A stretch of 64,000 bases of DNA from Poecilobothrus nobilitatus (taxonomy: Eukaryota; Arthropoda; Insecta; Diptera; Dolichopodidae): the NCBI GenBank assembly GCA_947095535.1, contig OX352773.1, positions 130,477,781 through 130,541,780 on the forward strand, in the 5' to 3' direction. The notes under the pieces were generated by a model that was given only the letters and a program-made list of their open reading frames with translations, had not been told where the DNA came from and ran no database searches. The position numbers and the translations under genes are program-made. Shown piece by piece: positions 8,869-19,119 of this stretch (position 1 is its first letter; each line of letters begins with the position of its first letter).

Positions 8869-9165
8869 TTATTTTTTTAAATTAAATAATTCCACCAGTT
8901 TCCTTTTTCTGATGGGATTTGATGTTGCCTTACTCTGATAATCTTGTTGTTGCTGTAGTTGCTGTTGTTGTAGGTGCTGTTGTTGTTGATGATGATGCTG
9001 TTGATGTAGTTGTTGTTGTTGTTGATGAAGATGAGTAGAAGCGTCATCTTCACTTTTCGCCTTTATCCTTTTCGCAGGAAGACGCACTGCTGTACTAGTA
9101 GTAGCAGTTGTAGCAGTTGCAGCCTCTTCTGCAGTCATGAAGAAGTTTAAATATTCCTGTGCCAT
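8869..9165 (-). CDS. Gln/His-rich ORF divergent from PolB, copy 1
   Basis: Minus strand, ATG at 9165 (an upstream in-frame TTG is less likely) to TAA 8869, 98 residues. The N-terminus MAQEYLNFFMTAEEAA precedes an Ala/Thr run and a basic KRIKAKSEDD patch, then a Gln/His tract encoded by a CAG/CAA microsatellite, and a basic end (IRKRKLVELF). It lies head-to-head with the polymerase gene across a 279-bp gap. The second copy at 14617-14796 preserves the N-terminal half almost exactly. Low-complexity Gln tracts suggest a transcription-related protein; no domain supports a firm call. Confidence 0.5.
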   Translation of the reverse strand: MAQEYLNFFMTAEEAATATTATTSTAVRLPAKRIKAKSEDDASTHLHQQQQQLHQQHHHQQQQHLQQQQLQQQQDYQSKATSNPIRKRKLVELFNLKK

Positions 9166-9444
9166 ATCTTGCTTGTTTGAAATTAAACTGATATTTGTTG
9201 TATAAAATCCCAATGTATTTATACTAATTAAAATGTATTGAAGATAAATTTAGATTGCTTTTTGTTTTTCAATTCTTTCTATTTTAAGATAGTATTAAGA
9301 TGGGATTCTAGTTAAACAACTATAATTTATTAAAGCGACCTTTGATTACAATGTAATTGTTCATTTAACAGAGTGAATCTGTATTAAAAATTTAATATTA
9401 TTCTGTTATTTAAGCATTTAACATCTAAAATTCCTATAAAGAAA
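9166..9444. promoter_or_regulatory. Divergent promoter region between Gln-rich ORF and PolB
   Basis: This 279-bp AT-rich gap separates two ORFs pointing away from each other and is preserved almost base for base in the second copy (14797-15075), including ATTAAAGCGACCTTTGATT. Such conservation would also follow simply from recent duplication, so it does not by itself prove function. No clear TATA or initiator could be assigned with confidence. Confidence 0.35.
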
Positions 9445-12400
9445 ATGTCGAAAAAAATTATTTTACAAAAGTTTCTTACCGAAACTATAACACCTTATAT
9501 AATCGAAAGTGAAAATTCGACATTTGTTAAACGGTTTAATATGAACGGGCACAAAATAAAATTTGTAATTAAATCCGTACCTGACAATAGGGAACCAATT
9601 AGCTGGATTAAGGATGCTATACATCAAATAATCAACATTTCTGTGAAAGATGTGAATTCCAGGGATAAGATTCGGTTAACATTTTGTGGAGAGAGATTTG
9701 AACATCAAGGTCCTGCGTATCTCAGTTTTAGATCCGCTCATGAACTAAAATTTAGCGACGTTTGGGATGTAATTTCTAATGTTTTCCAAAGTAATTCTGA
9801 AGGTAGTTATTTATAATACATTCTTGGCTTCATTTATTATAAACTATTTTTATTTTACGTCTACAGGTTTAAGTACAGACACTTTTTGTTTAACAGTTAC
9901 CCATGTTAAATTACCCGTTGGTAGAGGTAGAAGTAATAAATATTCAAATTTTGATGAGGAATGCTTAAAAAGGAGAGGAATAATAGCAATAAAAAATAGT
10001 GATAATTTATGTTTACCGCGTGCACTTGTTGTTTCAATAGCTGAAATTCATAAATTTAATGATTATGAAAAAATTCGAAAAAATATAGGAAAACTTCAAA
10101 CTTTAACAGCTTTAAAATTATTAGAAAAATCAAAAATAACAATTCCATCTGAAGGTTGCGGAATTCGTGAATTGAATCAATTTCAAAATTTTTTACAGAA
10201 ACACAAGATTGTTGTATATAAATATGGAACAAGGGGTGCAGAAATAATATTTGAAGGATTGAATAATGGGAAAAAAACTAACTTGTTATATCATAATAAT
10301 CATTACAATGTAATAACCTCACTAACAGCTGCTTTTTGCACAGCATTTTATTGTGAAGAATGTCATATTCCGTATTCTGAGAAAAATGAACATAGATGTT
10401 CGAAAAGTTGCCCTTGCTGTCAAAACTCACCAGCTTGTTCACTTAATGTTAAAAATATTTTATGTATGCAGTGTAATCGAACATTTCGTGAACATTTCAA
10501 ACATGTTTTGAAAGCCATCTCAATCTTGTTTTAAAGTTCATAAAAGCAGTAGAACTCATATATGTGGAGAATATTTTTGTAAGATTTGCGATAATCATGT
10601 TCCTGAAAACCATAAATGCTTCATTCAGCAAGAGAAAACAAAAGTAAATTTTGAAAATTGCATTTACGTATTTTATAATTTAGAAACAAGACAAGAAAAA
10701 ATTAGCTCTACAAAAATAAAAGAACATGTTCCAAGTTTATGTGTGGCTCAGCTAAGATGCTTTAAATGTATTAACATTGATTCTCTATACTTCTGTGGAA
10801 AATGTAAATTAAGAGAGAGAATTTTTAAAACGAAAAATGTGATAGAGGATTTCATGGAATTTATTTTAAAATTAAGAAAGGAATTCAAAAAGATTGTCAT
10901 AATTGCTCATAATGGTCAGGCGTTTGACCATCAATTTATTCTGAATTATATACTCAATAAAACTGTACTTGAACCAAAGTTAATTATGCGAGGTACAAAA
11001 ATTATTGTTATGATAATTGATAATATTAAATTTATAGATTCTATGAATTACTTTCCTATGGCCTTGGCAAAATTACCAAAAGCTTTTAATTTATCAATCA
11101 ATTTGAAAAAGGGTTATTTTCCGCATCTATTTAATAAATTGGAAAATGAAAATTACATTGGCCTACTTCCAGCAATTAAATACTATAACTCTAATACAAT
11201 GAAAGCAGATGAGCGTAATGAATTTTTAATGTGGTATGAACAAAATAGAAACTCAGAATTTAATATGGAGAAAGATATTTTAGAATACTGTATAAATGAT
11301 GTTGAAATTCTAACTAGAGCATGTCTGGTTTTCAGAAAATTTTTTATAGAAGAATGTAATGTGGAACCATTTGTAGAAGCAACAACAATAGCTTCAGCCT
11401 GTAATCTTTTATATAGAAGAAACTTTCTCAAATCGAATACTATAGGTATTATACGAAGAAAAGGATATAGGATGGTAGACAATCATTCAAAAATTGCCAT
11501 GCAATGGCTTATTTGGGAAAAAGATTTGAGAAAAATTGATTTGAAATGTGCATTTAATGGAAAAGAAAAACAAATCGGAAATGTTAAAGTCAATGGATTT
11601 TGCGAAGAGACTAAAGAAATATTTGAATTTTACGGTTGCTATTATCATGGACATCCAAAATGTTTAACAAACCAGAGGGATATACCATTACATAATAACT
11701 CTGGTGATACTTTGAATCTACGATATGAAAAAACATTAATGAGATCAGAGTTTATAAAATCATGTGGATATAAAGTTATTGAGATGTGGGAATGTGAATT
11801 ATGGGAGCTAATGAGACACAATGAAAATATGAGATATTTAGAAAATCATTCATTAATTAATTTAGTTCCTTTAAATCCTCGTGATGCATTTTATGGCGGA
11901 AGAACGGGAAATACCTTCACATATTATAAATGTAAACAAGGAGAAAAAATTAAATGCATAGATGTATGTTCCTTATATCCATATGTTTGCAAACGAGGAA
12001 AATTTCCCATAAACCATCCTAAGAGTTATGTTGGAGAAGATACTTGCTCTAAGTTAAACAGAATGACTATTGACGGTATTATTAAATGTAAAATCTTACC
12101 ACCACCAAATCTATTACACCCCGTGTTACCTGTCAAACAAAATAATAAATTGATGTTCTCACTATGTACACTTGTAGTGAACAAAAATATCAAGGAAAAT
12201 ACTGTGAACATACAGACGATGAAAGAGCATTAGTAGGAACTTGGGTAATTGATGAAATTAAAAAAGCAATGGAAAAAGGGTATAAACTTTTAAATATTTA
12301 TGAAGTTTGGGAATACGAAACAATAAAATATGACAATTGGAATGGTGTTGATGGTTTAATCACTAAAATGATGAATAAATTTATAAAGATTAAACAAGAA

Positions 12401-13282
12401 GCTTCTGGGTGGCCAATAAAATGTCAAACTCAAAAAGAAAAGGAAGAATATATTGATAGTTTTTTTGAAAAGGAAAAAATTAAATTAGAATACGATAAAG
12501 TAGTTAATAATCCTGGTTTAAGATCTTTTACTAAGATTATTTTAAACTCATTCTGGGGAAAATTTGGGCAAAAGGAAAATCAACAACAAACCACCATTAT
12601 AAATCAACCTTTTAAACTTTACGAGTTAATAACAAACTCCTCTGTAAAAGTATATCACATATTTCCAGTAAAAGAAGAAAACATAGTGGCTAGCTGGAAG
12701 TATAAAGAAGAAGCAGCAACTTCTTTATCTACTGTCAAAGTAAGTATGGCTGCTTATACAACAACACATGCTCGTCTTCAACTTTCCAGTTATCTAGAGA
12801 AGCTAGATAGTAGAGTATTATATTATGACACGGATTCGGTGTTGTATATTAGTCGAGAAGAAGAATATGAACCACAAACAGGAGAATTTATAGGAGACAT
12901 GACAGATGAGTTAGAGTGTTATGGTATAGGGAGTTATATTACAGAATTTGTAAGTGGTGGTCCCAAGAACTACGCCTACAAAATTTACTGTACAAAAGAT
13001 AATACCGAAAAAATTGTTTGTAAAGTTAAAAGATTCTCTCTTAGTTATGAAGCTTCACAAAAAATTAATTTTAATAGCATAAAGGAAGCAGTTTTAAATT
13101 CATTTTATAGCACAGACACATACGTCATTTCAGAAAATATTCGTCGAAATAAAAATCACGATGTACTTACGATTCCTGAAATAAAAAAATATCAACCAAA
13201 ATCGGAAAAACGAAAATTTAATGAAGATGGTAGTTCTTTACCGTATGGATATAATAGGAAAAAATCACGTGTTGATAAGTAA
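9445..13282 (+). pseudogene. Polinton protein-primed family B DNA polymerase, copy 1 (one intron, two frameshifts)
   Basis: The replicative polymerase of the element, about 1257 codons: exon 1 9445-9802, intron 9803-9866, exon 2 9867-13282. In order: N-terminal region (1-160); an OTU-like fold candidate (about 165-270, Cys in DNLCLPRAL, His in NNHYNVI); paired Cys/His zinc-binding segments (about 283-385, CEEC...CPCC...CMQC); an exonuclease domain with YNLET at ExoI (the usual Asp is Asn) and HNGQAFDHQF at ExoII; a GCYYHGHPKC insert; palm motif A DVCSLYP (about 818), motif B KIILNSFWGKFG (about 1010) and motif C YYDTDSVLY (about 1105). Frameshifts lie near 10518 and at 12164-12165; at the latter, copy 2 has one extra base and stays in frame. 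Confidence 0.88.
9803..9866 (+). other. 64-nt spliceosomal intron in PolB copy 1
   Basis: Without splicing the N-terminal frame ends at TAA 9814-9816. Removing GTAGTTAT...TCTACAG (9803-9866) joins two open frames within a Gly codon, and the protein continues smoothly. Donor AAG|GTAGTT and acceptor TCTACAG|GT, with a T-rich tract (TTTTTATTTTA) before the acceptor, fit a small fly-like intron. The second polymerase copy has a same-sized intron at the same place (15434-15497). Confidence 0.75.
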
Positions 13283-14621
13283 ATCATTCAAATTTGTTTA
13301 CATATTAATTTAAAATTTTTAAAATCTTAACATCTGGTTATCGTAAAAAAATTTTTCAACTTAGATTTAAATAAAAATATAATAATAAAAAATTTAATAA
13401 AAGATTTTTAACATAAAAATAAAAATGTCTTTTATTTTTATCTTATGTTTACAAAATAGGTACCAAAAGCAATTAACTTCTTTTTGATTTTTATTATTTT
13501 TTATTTTTTCATTTCTTACAGCATAGAATGGAACCTAATAATAACAAAACAAAGTAAAATCGAAGATTTCAGGTTATTTTCTCAATCTTCTTATAGAACA
13601 GAAAAAAAAAATCCTACATAACAGATGCACCTATAATTATATATTTTTTTTCTTTCTTTTGTCTTTATTTTTACTTTTTTACTGCATTCATAAATTTTAA
13701 CATTGTTTAAAAGAGTCAAACTAGTTTTAACAATTTATTTTACACCAGGTAAACAGAAATTAGAAGAATGCAAAATATTTTTTAAGTTCATATGTACTTA
13801 GAACAAAATATAGAATATAGAGAAACAACTCATATCCTAAAATAGGTAACATATTTTTCTTATTTTTATTTTGCACCTTAAAGCTATAATAACAACTTTT
13901 AACAATTATTAATCTTCTTTATAAGCCAAACTACTTTGTACTTCTTGTTTACGTTTTGTTTTTATTTTTATTATTTACATCTTGGTATTCAAAAGTACCT
14001 ATGAATATGTTTCTTATGAAATAATAAAAAGTACCTATGAATATTTTTCTTATTAAATAATAAAAACAAGTTTTTTTCGTTTCTTTTATATCTCCTTTTA
14101 CGTATGTAAGTACCTATATTTTATTAAGCATGCGATTTTGCGCAATTTAAAAAAATAAACTTGCTTTGACCTGAAAAAAATCATCTTTCTATTTGTATGA
14201 TATCCTATTAAAAAGTATCAATGAATTTACTGAAAAACCTAAATATCCTAAACTTGTCAGTTCATTAACCTTGCCTAACAACTTCTAGAGTACAAACAAC
14301 CTTCATTTCCTACTATACAACCACTTGCAACTTATAAGTTAACAACCCATGCTTATAACCTAAACTTGTTCAGTTCATTAACCTTGCCTAACAACTTCTA
14401 CAGTACCAACAACCTTCATTTCCTACTATACAACCACTTGCAACTTATAAGTTAACAACCCATGCTTATAACCTAAACCAAAACAAACAAAACAAGTTTT
14501 TGACCTACTAACCAAGAATAACCTACATTAAACCCATCAATCAAAATATAGGTCAGTGGGCGTGGTCTTCGGTGCGATATGGCATGACTTTTTCCCATCC
14601 CCAAGTGCAGGATTACCTACT
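13283..14621. other. PolB 3' flank, non-coding, with short direct repeats
   Basis: No credible ORF. It holds a 36-bp tandem pair (AGTACCTATGAATAT.., 14000-14065), a direct repeat of about 113 bp (about 14254-14362 and 14366-14474) containing TTCCTACTATACAACCACTTG, and an end block (14550-14621) richer in G+C than its surroundings. If the Polinton had terminal inverted repeats, this is where one would be expected, but I found no matching inverted partner by eye. Confidence 0.5.
14254..14474 (+). repeat. About 113-bp direct repeat, two copies in unit 1, one in unit 2
   Basis: The blocks starting AACTTGT(T)CAGTTCATTAAC and ending CCCATGCTTATAACC occur twice in unit 1 (about 14254-14362 and 14366-14474) and once in unit 2 (about 18876-18980). 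Copy differences are single bases (for example CTAGAG versus CTACAG). The extra copy arose, or was lost, after the large duplication. Confidence 0.8.
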
Positions 14622-14796
14622 GATACTGTTGATGTAGTTGTTGTTGTTGTTGTTGATGAAGATGAGTAGAAGCGTCATCTTCATTTTTCGCCTTTCTCCT
14701 TTTCGCAGGAAGACGCACTGCTGTACTAGTAGTAGCAGTTGTAGCAGTTGCAGCCTCTTCTGCAGTCATGAAGAAGTTTAAATATTCCTGTGCCAT
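14617..14796 (-). pseudogene. Gln-rich ORF copy 2, truncated at the duplication junction
   Basis: Minus strand, ATG 14796. It shares the MAQEYLNFFMTAEEAA start with copy 1, but after the first Gln tract the frame crosses the duplication junction at about 14621 and stops. So the C-terminal half (His/Gln tract and basic tail) is missing. The CAG tract differs in length from copy 1, as expected for a microsatellite. Confidence 0.7.
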
Positions 14797-15433
14797 ATCT
14801 TGCTTGTTTGAAATTAAACTGATATTTTTTGTATAAAATCCCAATGTATTTATACTAATTAAAATGTATTAAAGATAAATTTAGATTGCTTTTTGTTTTC
14901 CAATTCTTTCTATTTTAAGATAGTATTAAGATGGGATTCTAGTTAAACAACTATAATTTATTAAAGCGACCTTTGATTACAATGTAATTGTTCATTTAAC
15001 AGAGTGAATCTGTATTAAAAATTTAATATTATTCTGTTATTCAAGCATTTAACATCTAAAATTCGTATAAAGAAAATGTCGAAAAAAATTATTTTACAAA
15101 AGTTTCTTACCGAAACTATAACACCTTATATAATCGAAAGTGAAAATTCGACATTTGTTAAACGGTTTAATATGAACGGGCACAAAATAAAATTTGTAAT
15201 TAAATCCGTACCTGGCAATAGAGAACCAATTAGCTGGATTAAGGATGCTATACATCAAATAATCAACATTGTTCTGAAAGATGAGAATTGCAGGGATAAG
15301 ATTGTGTTAACATTTTGTGGAGAGAGCTTTGAACATCAAGGTCCTGCATATCTCAGTTTTAGATCCGCTCATTAACTAAAATTTAGCGACGTTTGGGATG
15401 TAATTTCTAATGTTTTTCAAAGTAATTCCGAAG

Positions 15434-15497
15434 GTAGTTATTTATAATAAATTTTTGGCTTCATTTATTATAAACTATTTTTATTTTACGTCTACAG
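15434..15497 (+). other. 64-nt intron in PolB copy 2
   Basis: Same position, length and splice borders (GTAGTTAT...TCTACAG) as in copy 1, with only a few base changes in between. An untranslatable segment kept at exactly the same length in both copies is consistent with an intron, though the copies are too similar for this to be strong proof. Confidence 0.7.
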
Positions 15498-15625
15498 GTT
15501 TAAGTACAAACACTTTTTTTTTAACAGTTACCCATGTTAAATTACCCGTTGATAGAGTTAGAAGTAATAAATATTCAAATTTTGATGAGGAATGCTTAAA
15601 AAGGAGAGGAATAATAGCAATAAAC

Positions 15626-15770
15626 AAGTTAGAATGTAAACCAACGGTTTTTAAAAGCGCACATTTCCAAAAATCAATACAAACTGTTTATAATTGTGAC
15701 TTGCACAAAAATTTTAAAATTTCATGTAATAACAAAATATGTGAAAATAGGACTTTTTTGCAATTTTGAA
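15626..15770. repeat. Filler sequence at the PolB copy 2 deletion, related to a repeat at 62.9-63.1 kb
   Basis: The segment that replaces the lost polymerase codons contains CAACGGTTTTTAAAAGCGCAC and TGACTTGCACAAAAATTTTA. Very similar strings in the same order occur at 62903-62975 and again at 63021-63105. This is therefore a fragment of a dispersed repeat, captured when the deletion was repaired. Confidence 0.7.
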
Positions 15771-17944
15771 GGGAAAATGAAAATTACATTGGCCCACTTC
15801 CAGCAATTAAATACTATAACTCTAATACAATGAAAGCAGATGAGCGTAATGAATTTTTAATGTGGTATGAACAAAATAGAAACTCAGAATTTAATATGGA
15901 GAAAGATATTTTAGAATACTGTATAAATGATGTTGAAATTCTAACTAGAGCATGTCTGGTTTTCAGAAAATTTTTTATAGAAGAATGTAATGTGGAACCA
16001 TTTGTAGAAGCAACAACAATAGCTTCAGCCTGTAATCTTGTATATAGAAGAAACTTTCTCAAATCGAATACTATAGGTATTATACCAAGAAAAGGATATA
16101 GGATGGTAGACAATCAGTCAAAAATTGCCATGCAATGGCTTATTTGGGAAAAAGATTTGAGAAAAATTGATTTGAAATGTGCATTTAATGGAAAAGAAAA
16201 ACAAATCGGAAATGTTAAAGTCGATGGATTTTGCGAAGAGACTAAAGAAATATTTGAATTTTACGGTTGCTATTATCATGGACATCCAAAATGTTTAACA
16301 AACCAGAGGGATATACCATTACATGATAACTCTGGTGATACTTTGAATCTACGATATGAAAAGACATTAATGAGATCAGAGTTTATAAAATCATGTGGAT
16401 ATAAAGTTATTGAGATGTGGGAATGTGAATTCCGGGAGCTAATGAGACACAATGAAAATATGAGATATTTAGAAAATCATTCATTAATTAATTTAGTTCC
16501 TTTAAATCCTCGTGATGCATTTTATGGTGGAAGAACGGGAAATACTTACACATATTATAAATGTAAACAAGGAGAAAAAATTAAATGCATAGATGTATGT
16601 TCCTTATACCCATATGTTTGCAAACGAGGAAAATTTCCCATAAACCATCCTAAGATTTATGTTGGAGAAGATACTTGCTCTAAGTTAAACAGAATGACTA
16701 TTGACGGTATTATTAAATGTAAAATCTTACCACCACCAAATCTATTACACCCCGTGTTACCTGTCAAACAAAATAATAAATTGATGTTCTCACTATGTAA
16801 CACTTATAGTGAACAAAAATATCAAGGAAAATACTGTGAACATACAGACGATGAAAGAGCATTAGTAGGAACTTGGGTAATTGATGAAATTAAAAAAGCA
16901 ATGGAAAAAGGGTATAAACTTTTAAATATTTATGAAGTTTGGGAATACGAAACAATAAAATATGACAATTGCAATGGTATTGATGGTTTAATCACTAAAA
17001 TGATGAATAAATTTATAAAGATTAAACAAGAAGCTTCTGGGTGGCCAATAAAATGTCAAATTCAAAAAGAAAAGGAAGAATATATTGATAGTTTTTTTGA
17101 AAAGGAAAAAATTAAATTAGAATACGATAAAGTAGTTAATAATCCTGGTTTAAGATCTTTTACTAAGATTATTTTAAACTCATTCTGGGGAAAATTTGGG
17201 CAAAAGGAAAATCAACAACAAACCACCATTATAAATCAACCTTTTAAACTTTACGAGTTAATAACAAACCCCTCTGTAGAAGTATGTCACATATTTCCAG
17301 TAAATGAAGAAAACATAGTGGCTAGCTGGAAGTATAAAGAAGAAGCAGCAACTTCTTTATCTACTGTCAAAGTAAGTATGGCTGCTTATACAACAACACA
17401 TGCTCGTCTTCAACTTTCTAGTTATCTATAGAAGCTAGATAGTAGAGTATTATATTATGACACCGATTCGGTGTTGTATATTAGTCGAGAAGAAGAATAT
17501 GAACCACAAACAGGAGAATTTATAGGGGACATGACAGATGAGTTAGAGTGTTATAGTATAGGGAGTTATATTACAGAATTTGTAAGTGGTGGTCCCAAGA
17601 ACTACGCCTACAAAATTTACTGTACAAAAGATAATACCGAAAAAATTGTTTGTAAAGTTAAAGGATTCTCTCTTAGTTATGAAGCTTCACAAAAAATTAA
17701 TTTTAATAGCATAAAGGAAGCAGTTTTAAATTCATTTAATAGTACAGACATATACATCATTTCAGAAAATATTCGTCGAAATAAAAATCACGATGTACTT
17801 ACGATTCCTGAAATAAAAAAATATCAACCAAAATCGGAAAAACGAAAATTTAATGAAGATGGTAGTTCTTTACCGTATGGATATAATAGAAAAAATCACG
17901 TGTTGATAAGTAAATCATTCAAATTTGTTTATATATTAATTTAA

Positions 17945-19119
17945 AATTTTTAAAATCTTAACATCTGGTTATCGTAAAAAATTTTTCAACTTAGATTTAA
18001 ATAAAAATATAATAATAAAAAATTTAATAAAAGATTTTTAACATAAAAATAAAAATGTCTTTTATTTTTATCTTATGTTTACAAAATAGGTACCAAAAGC
18101 AATTAACTTCTTTTTGATTTTTATTATTTTTTATTTTTTCATTTCTTACAGCATAAAATGGAACGTAATAATAACAAAACAAAGTAAAATAGAATATTTC
18201 AGGTTATTTTCTCAATCTTCTTATAGAACAGAAAAAAGAAATCCTACATAACAGATGCACCTATAATTACATAATTTTTTTCTTTCTTTTGTTTTTATTT
18301 TTACTTTTTTACTGCATTCATAAATTTTAACATTGTTTAAAAGAGTCAAACTAGTTTTAACAATTTTTTTTACACCAGGTAAACAGAAATTAGATGAATG
18401 CAAAATATTTTTTAAGTTAATATGTACTTAGAACAAAATATAGAATATAGAGAAACAACTCATATCCTAAAATAGGTAACATATTTTTCTTATTTTTATT
18501 TTGCACCTTAAAGCTATAATAACAACTTTTAACAATTATTAATCTTCTTTATAAGTCAAACTACACTTTGTACTTCTTGTTTACGTTTTGTTTTTATTTT
18601 TATTATTTACATCTTGGTATTCAAAAGTACCTGTGAATATTTTTCTTATTAAATAATAAAAAGTACCTATGAATATTTTTCTTATTAAACAATAAAAACA
18701 AGTTTTTTTCGTTTCTTTTATATCTTCTTTTACGTATGTAAGTACCTATATTTTATTAAGCATGCGATTTTGCGCAATTTAAAAAAATGACCTGAAAAAA
18801 ATCATCTTTCTATTTGTATGATATCCTATTACAAAGTATCAATGAATTTATTGAAAAAACTAAATATCCTAAAGTTGTTCAGTTCATTAACCATGCCTAA
18901 CAACTTCTACAGTAACAACCTTCATTTCCTACTATACAACCACTTGCAACTTATAAGTTAACAACCCATGCTTATAACCTAAACCAAAACAAACAAAACA
19001 AGTTTTTGACCTACTAACCAAGAATAACCTACATTAAACCATAATATAGGTCAGTGGGCGTGATCTTCGGTGCGATATGGCATGATTTTTTCCCATCCTC
19101 AAGTGCAGGATTACCTACT
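17945..19119. other. PolB copy 2 3' flank, non-coding
   Basis: Parallel to 13283-14621, with the same homopolymer-rich sequence and the same end block. It carries single rather than double copies of the 113-bp repeat. No gene is visible. Confidence 0.5.

Larger units (their letters stand above)
8994..14621 (+). repeat. Tandem duplication unit 1 (Gln-rich ORF tail to PolB 3' flank)
   Basis: Unit 1 begins inside the Gln-rich ORF (GATGCTGTTGATG, about 8994) and ends at GGATTACCTACT (14621), where the second copy starts with GATACTGTTGATG. Both units end with the same sequence (...TCAGTGGGCGTG...GGATTACCTACT), at 14621 and 19119. Differences between copies are scattered at a few percent, apart from one deletion in unit 2. 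Confidence 0.9.
15076..17944 (+). pseudogene. Polinton PolB copy 2 (deleted and interrupted)
   Basis: Second copy of the protein-primed polymerase. Exon 1 has a nonsense codon (TAA 15373-15375 where copy 1 has GAA); the 64-nt intron is at 15434-15497. The OTU-like, zinc-binding and exonuclease regions are deleted and replaced by about 145 bp. From about 15775 the frame runs through motif A (DVCSLYP) and motif B (LNSFWGKFG) without a shift to a TAG at 17429-17431, just before motif C (YYDTDSVLYI), then on to the end with a one-base loss near 17890. The 12164 frameshift of copy 1 is absent here, so the two copies decayed independently. Confidence 0.88.
14622..19119 (+). repeat. Tandem duplication unit 2
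   Basis: Direct repeat of unit 1 with the same order (Gln-rich ORF start, divergent gap, PolB, 3' flank). It is about 1.1 kb shorter mainly because polymerase codons equivalent to about 9996-11144 were replaced by about 145 bp of unrelated sequence at about 15626-15770. Confidence 0.9.

Noticed and set aside
11183..11482. Minus-strand frame of 99 codons, also found in copy 2 (15814-16113)
   Set aside because: It is the antisense shadow of the conserved PolB frame; its presence in both copies follows from the duplication.
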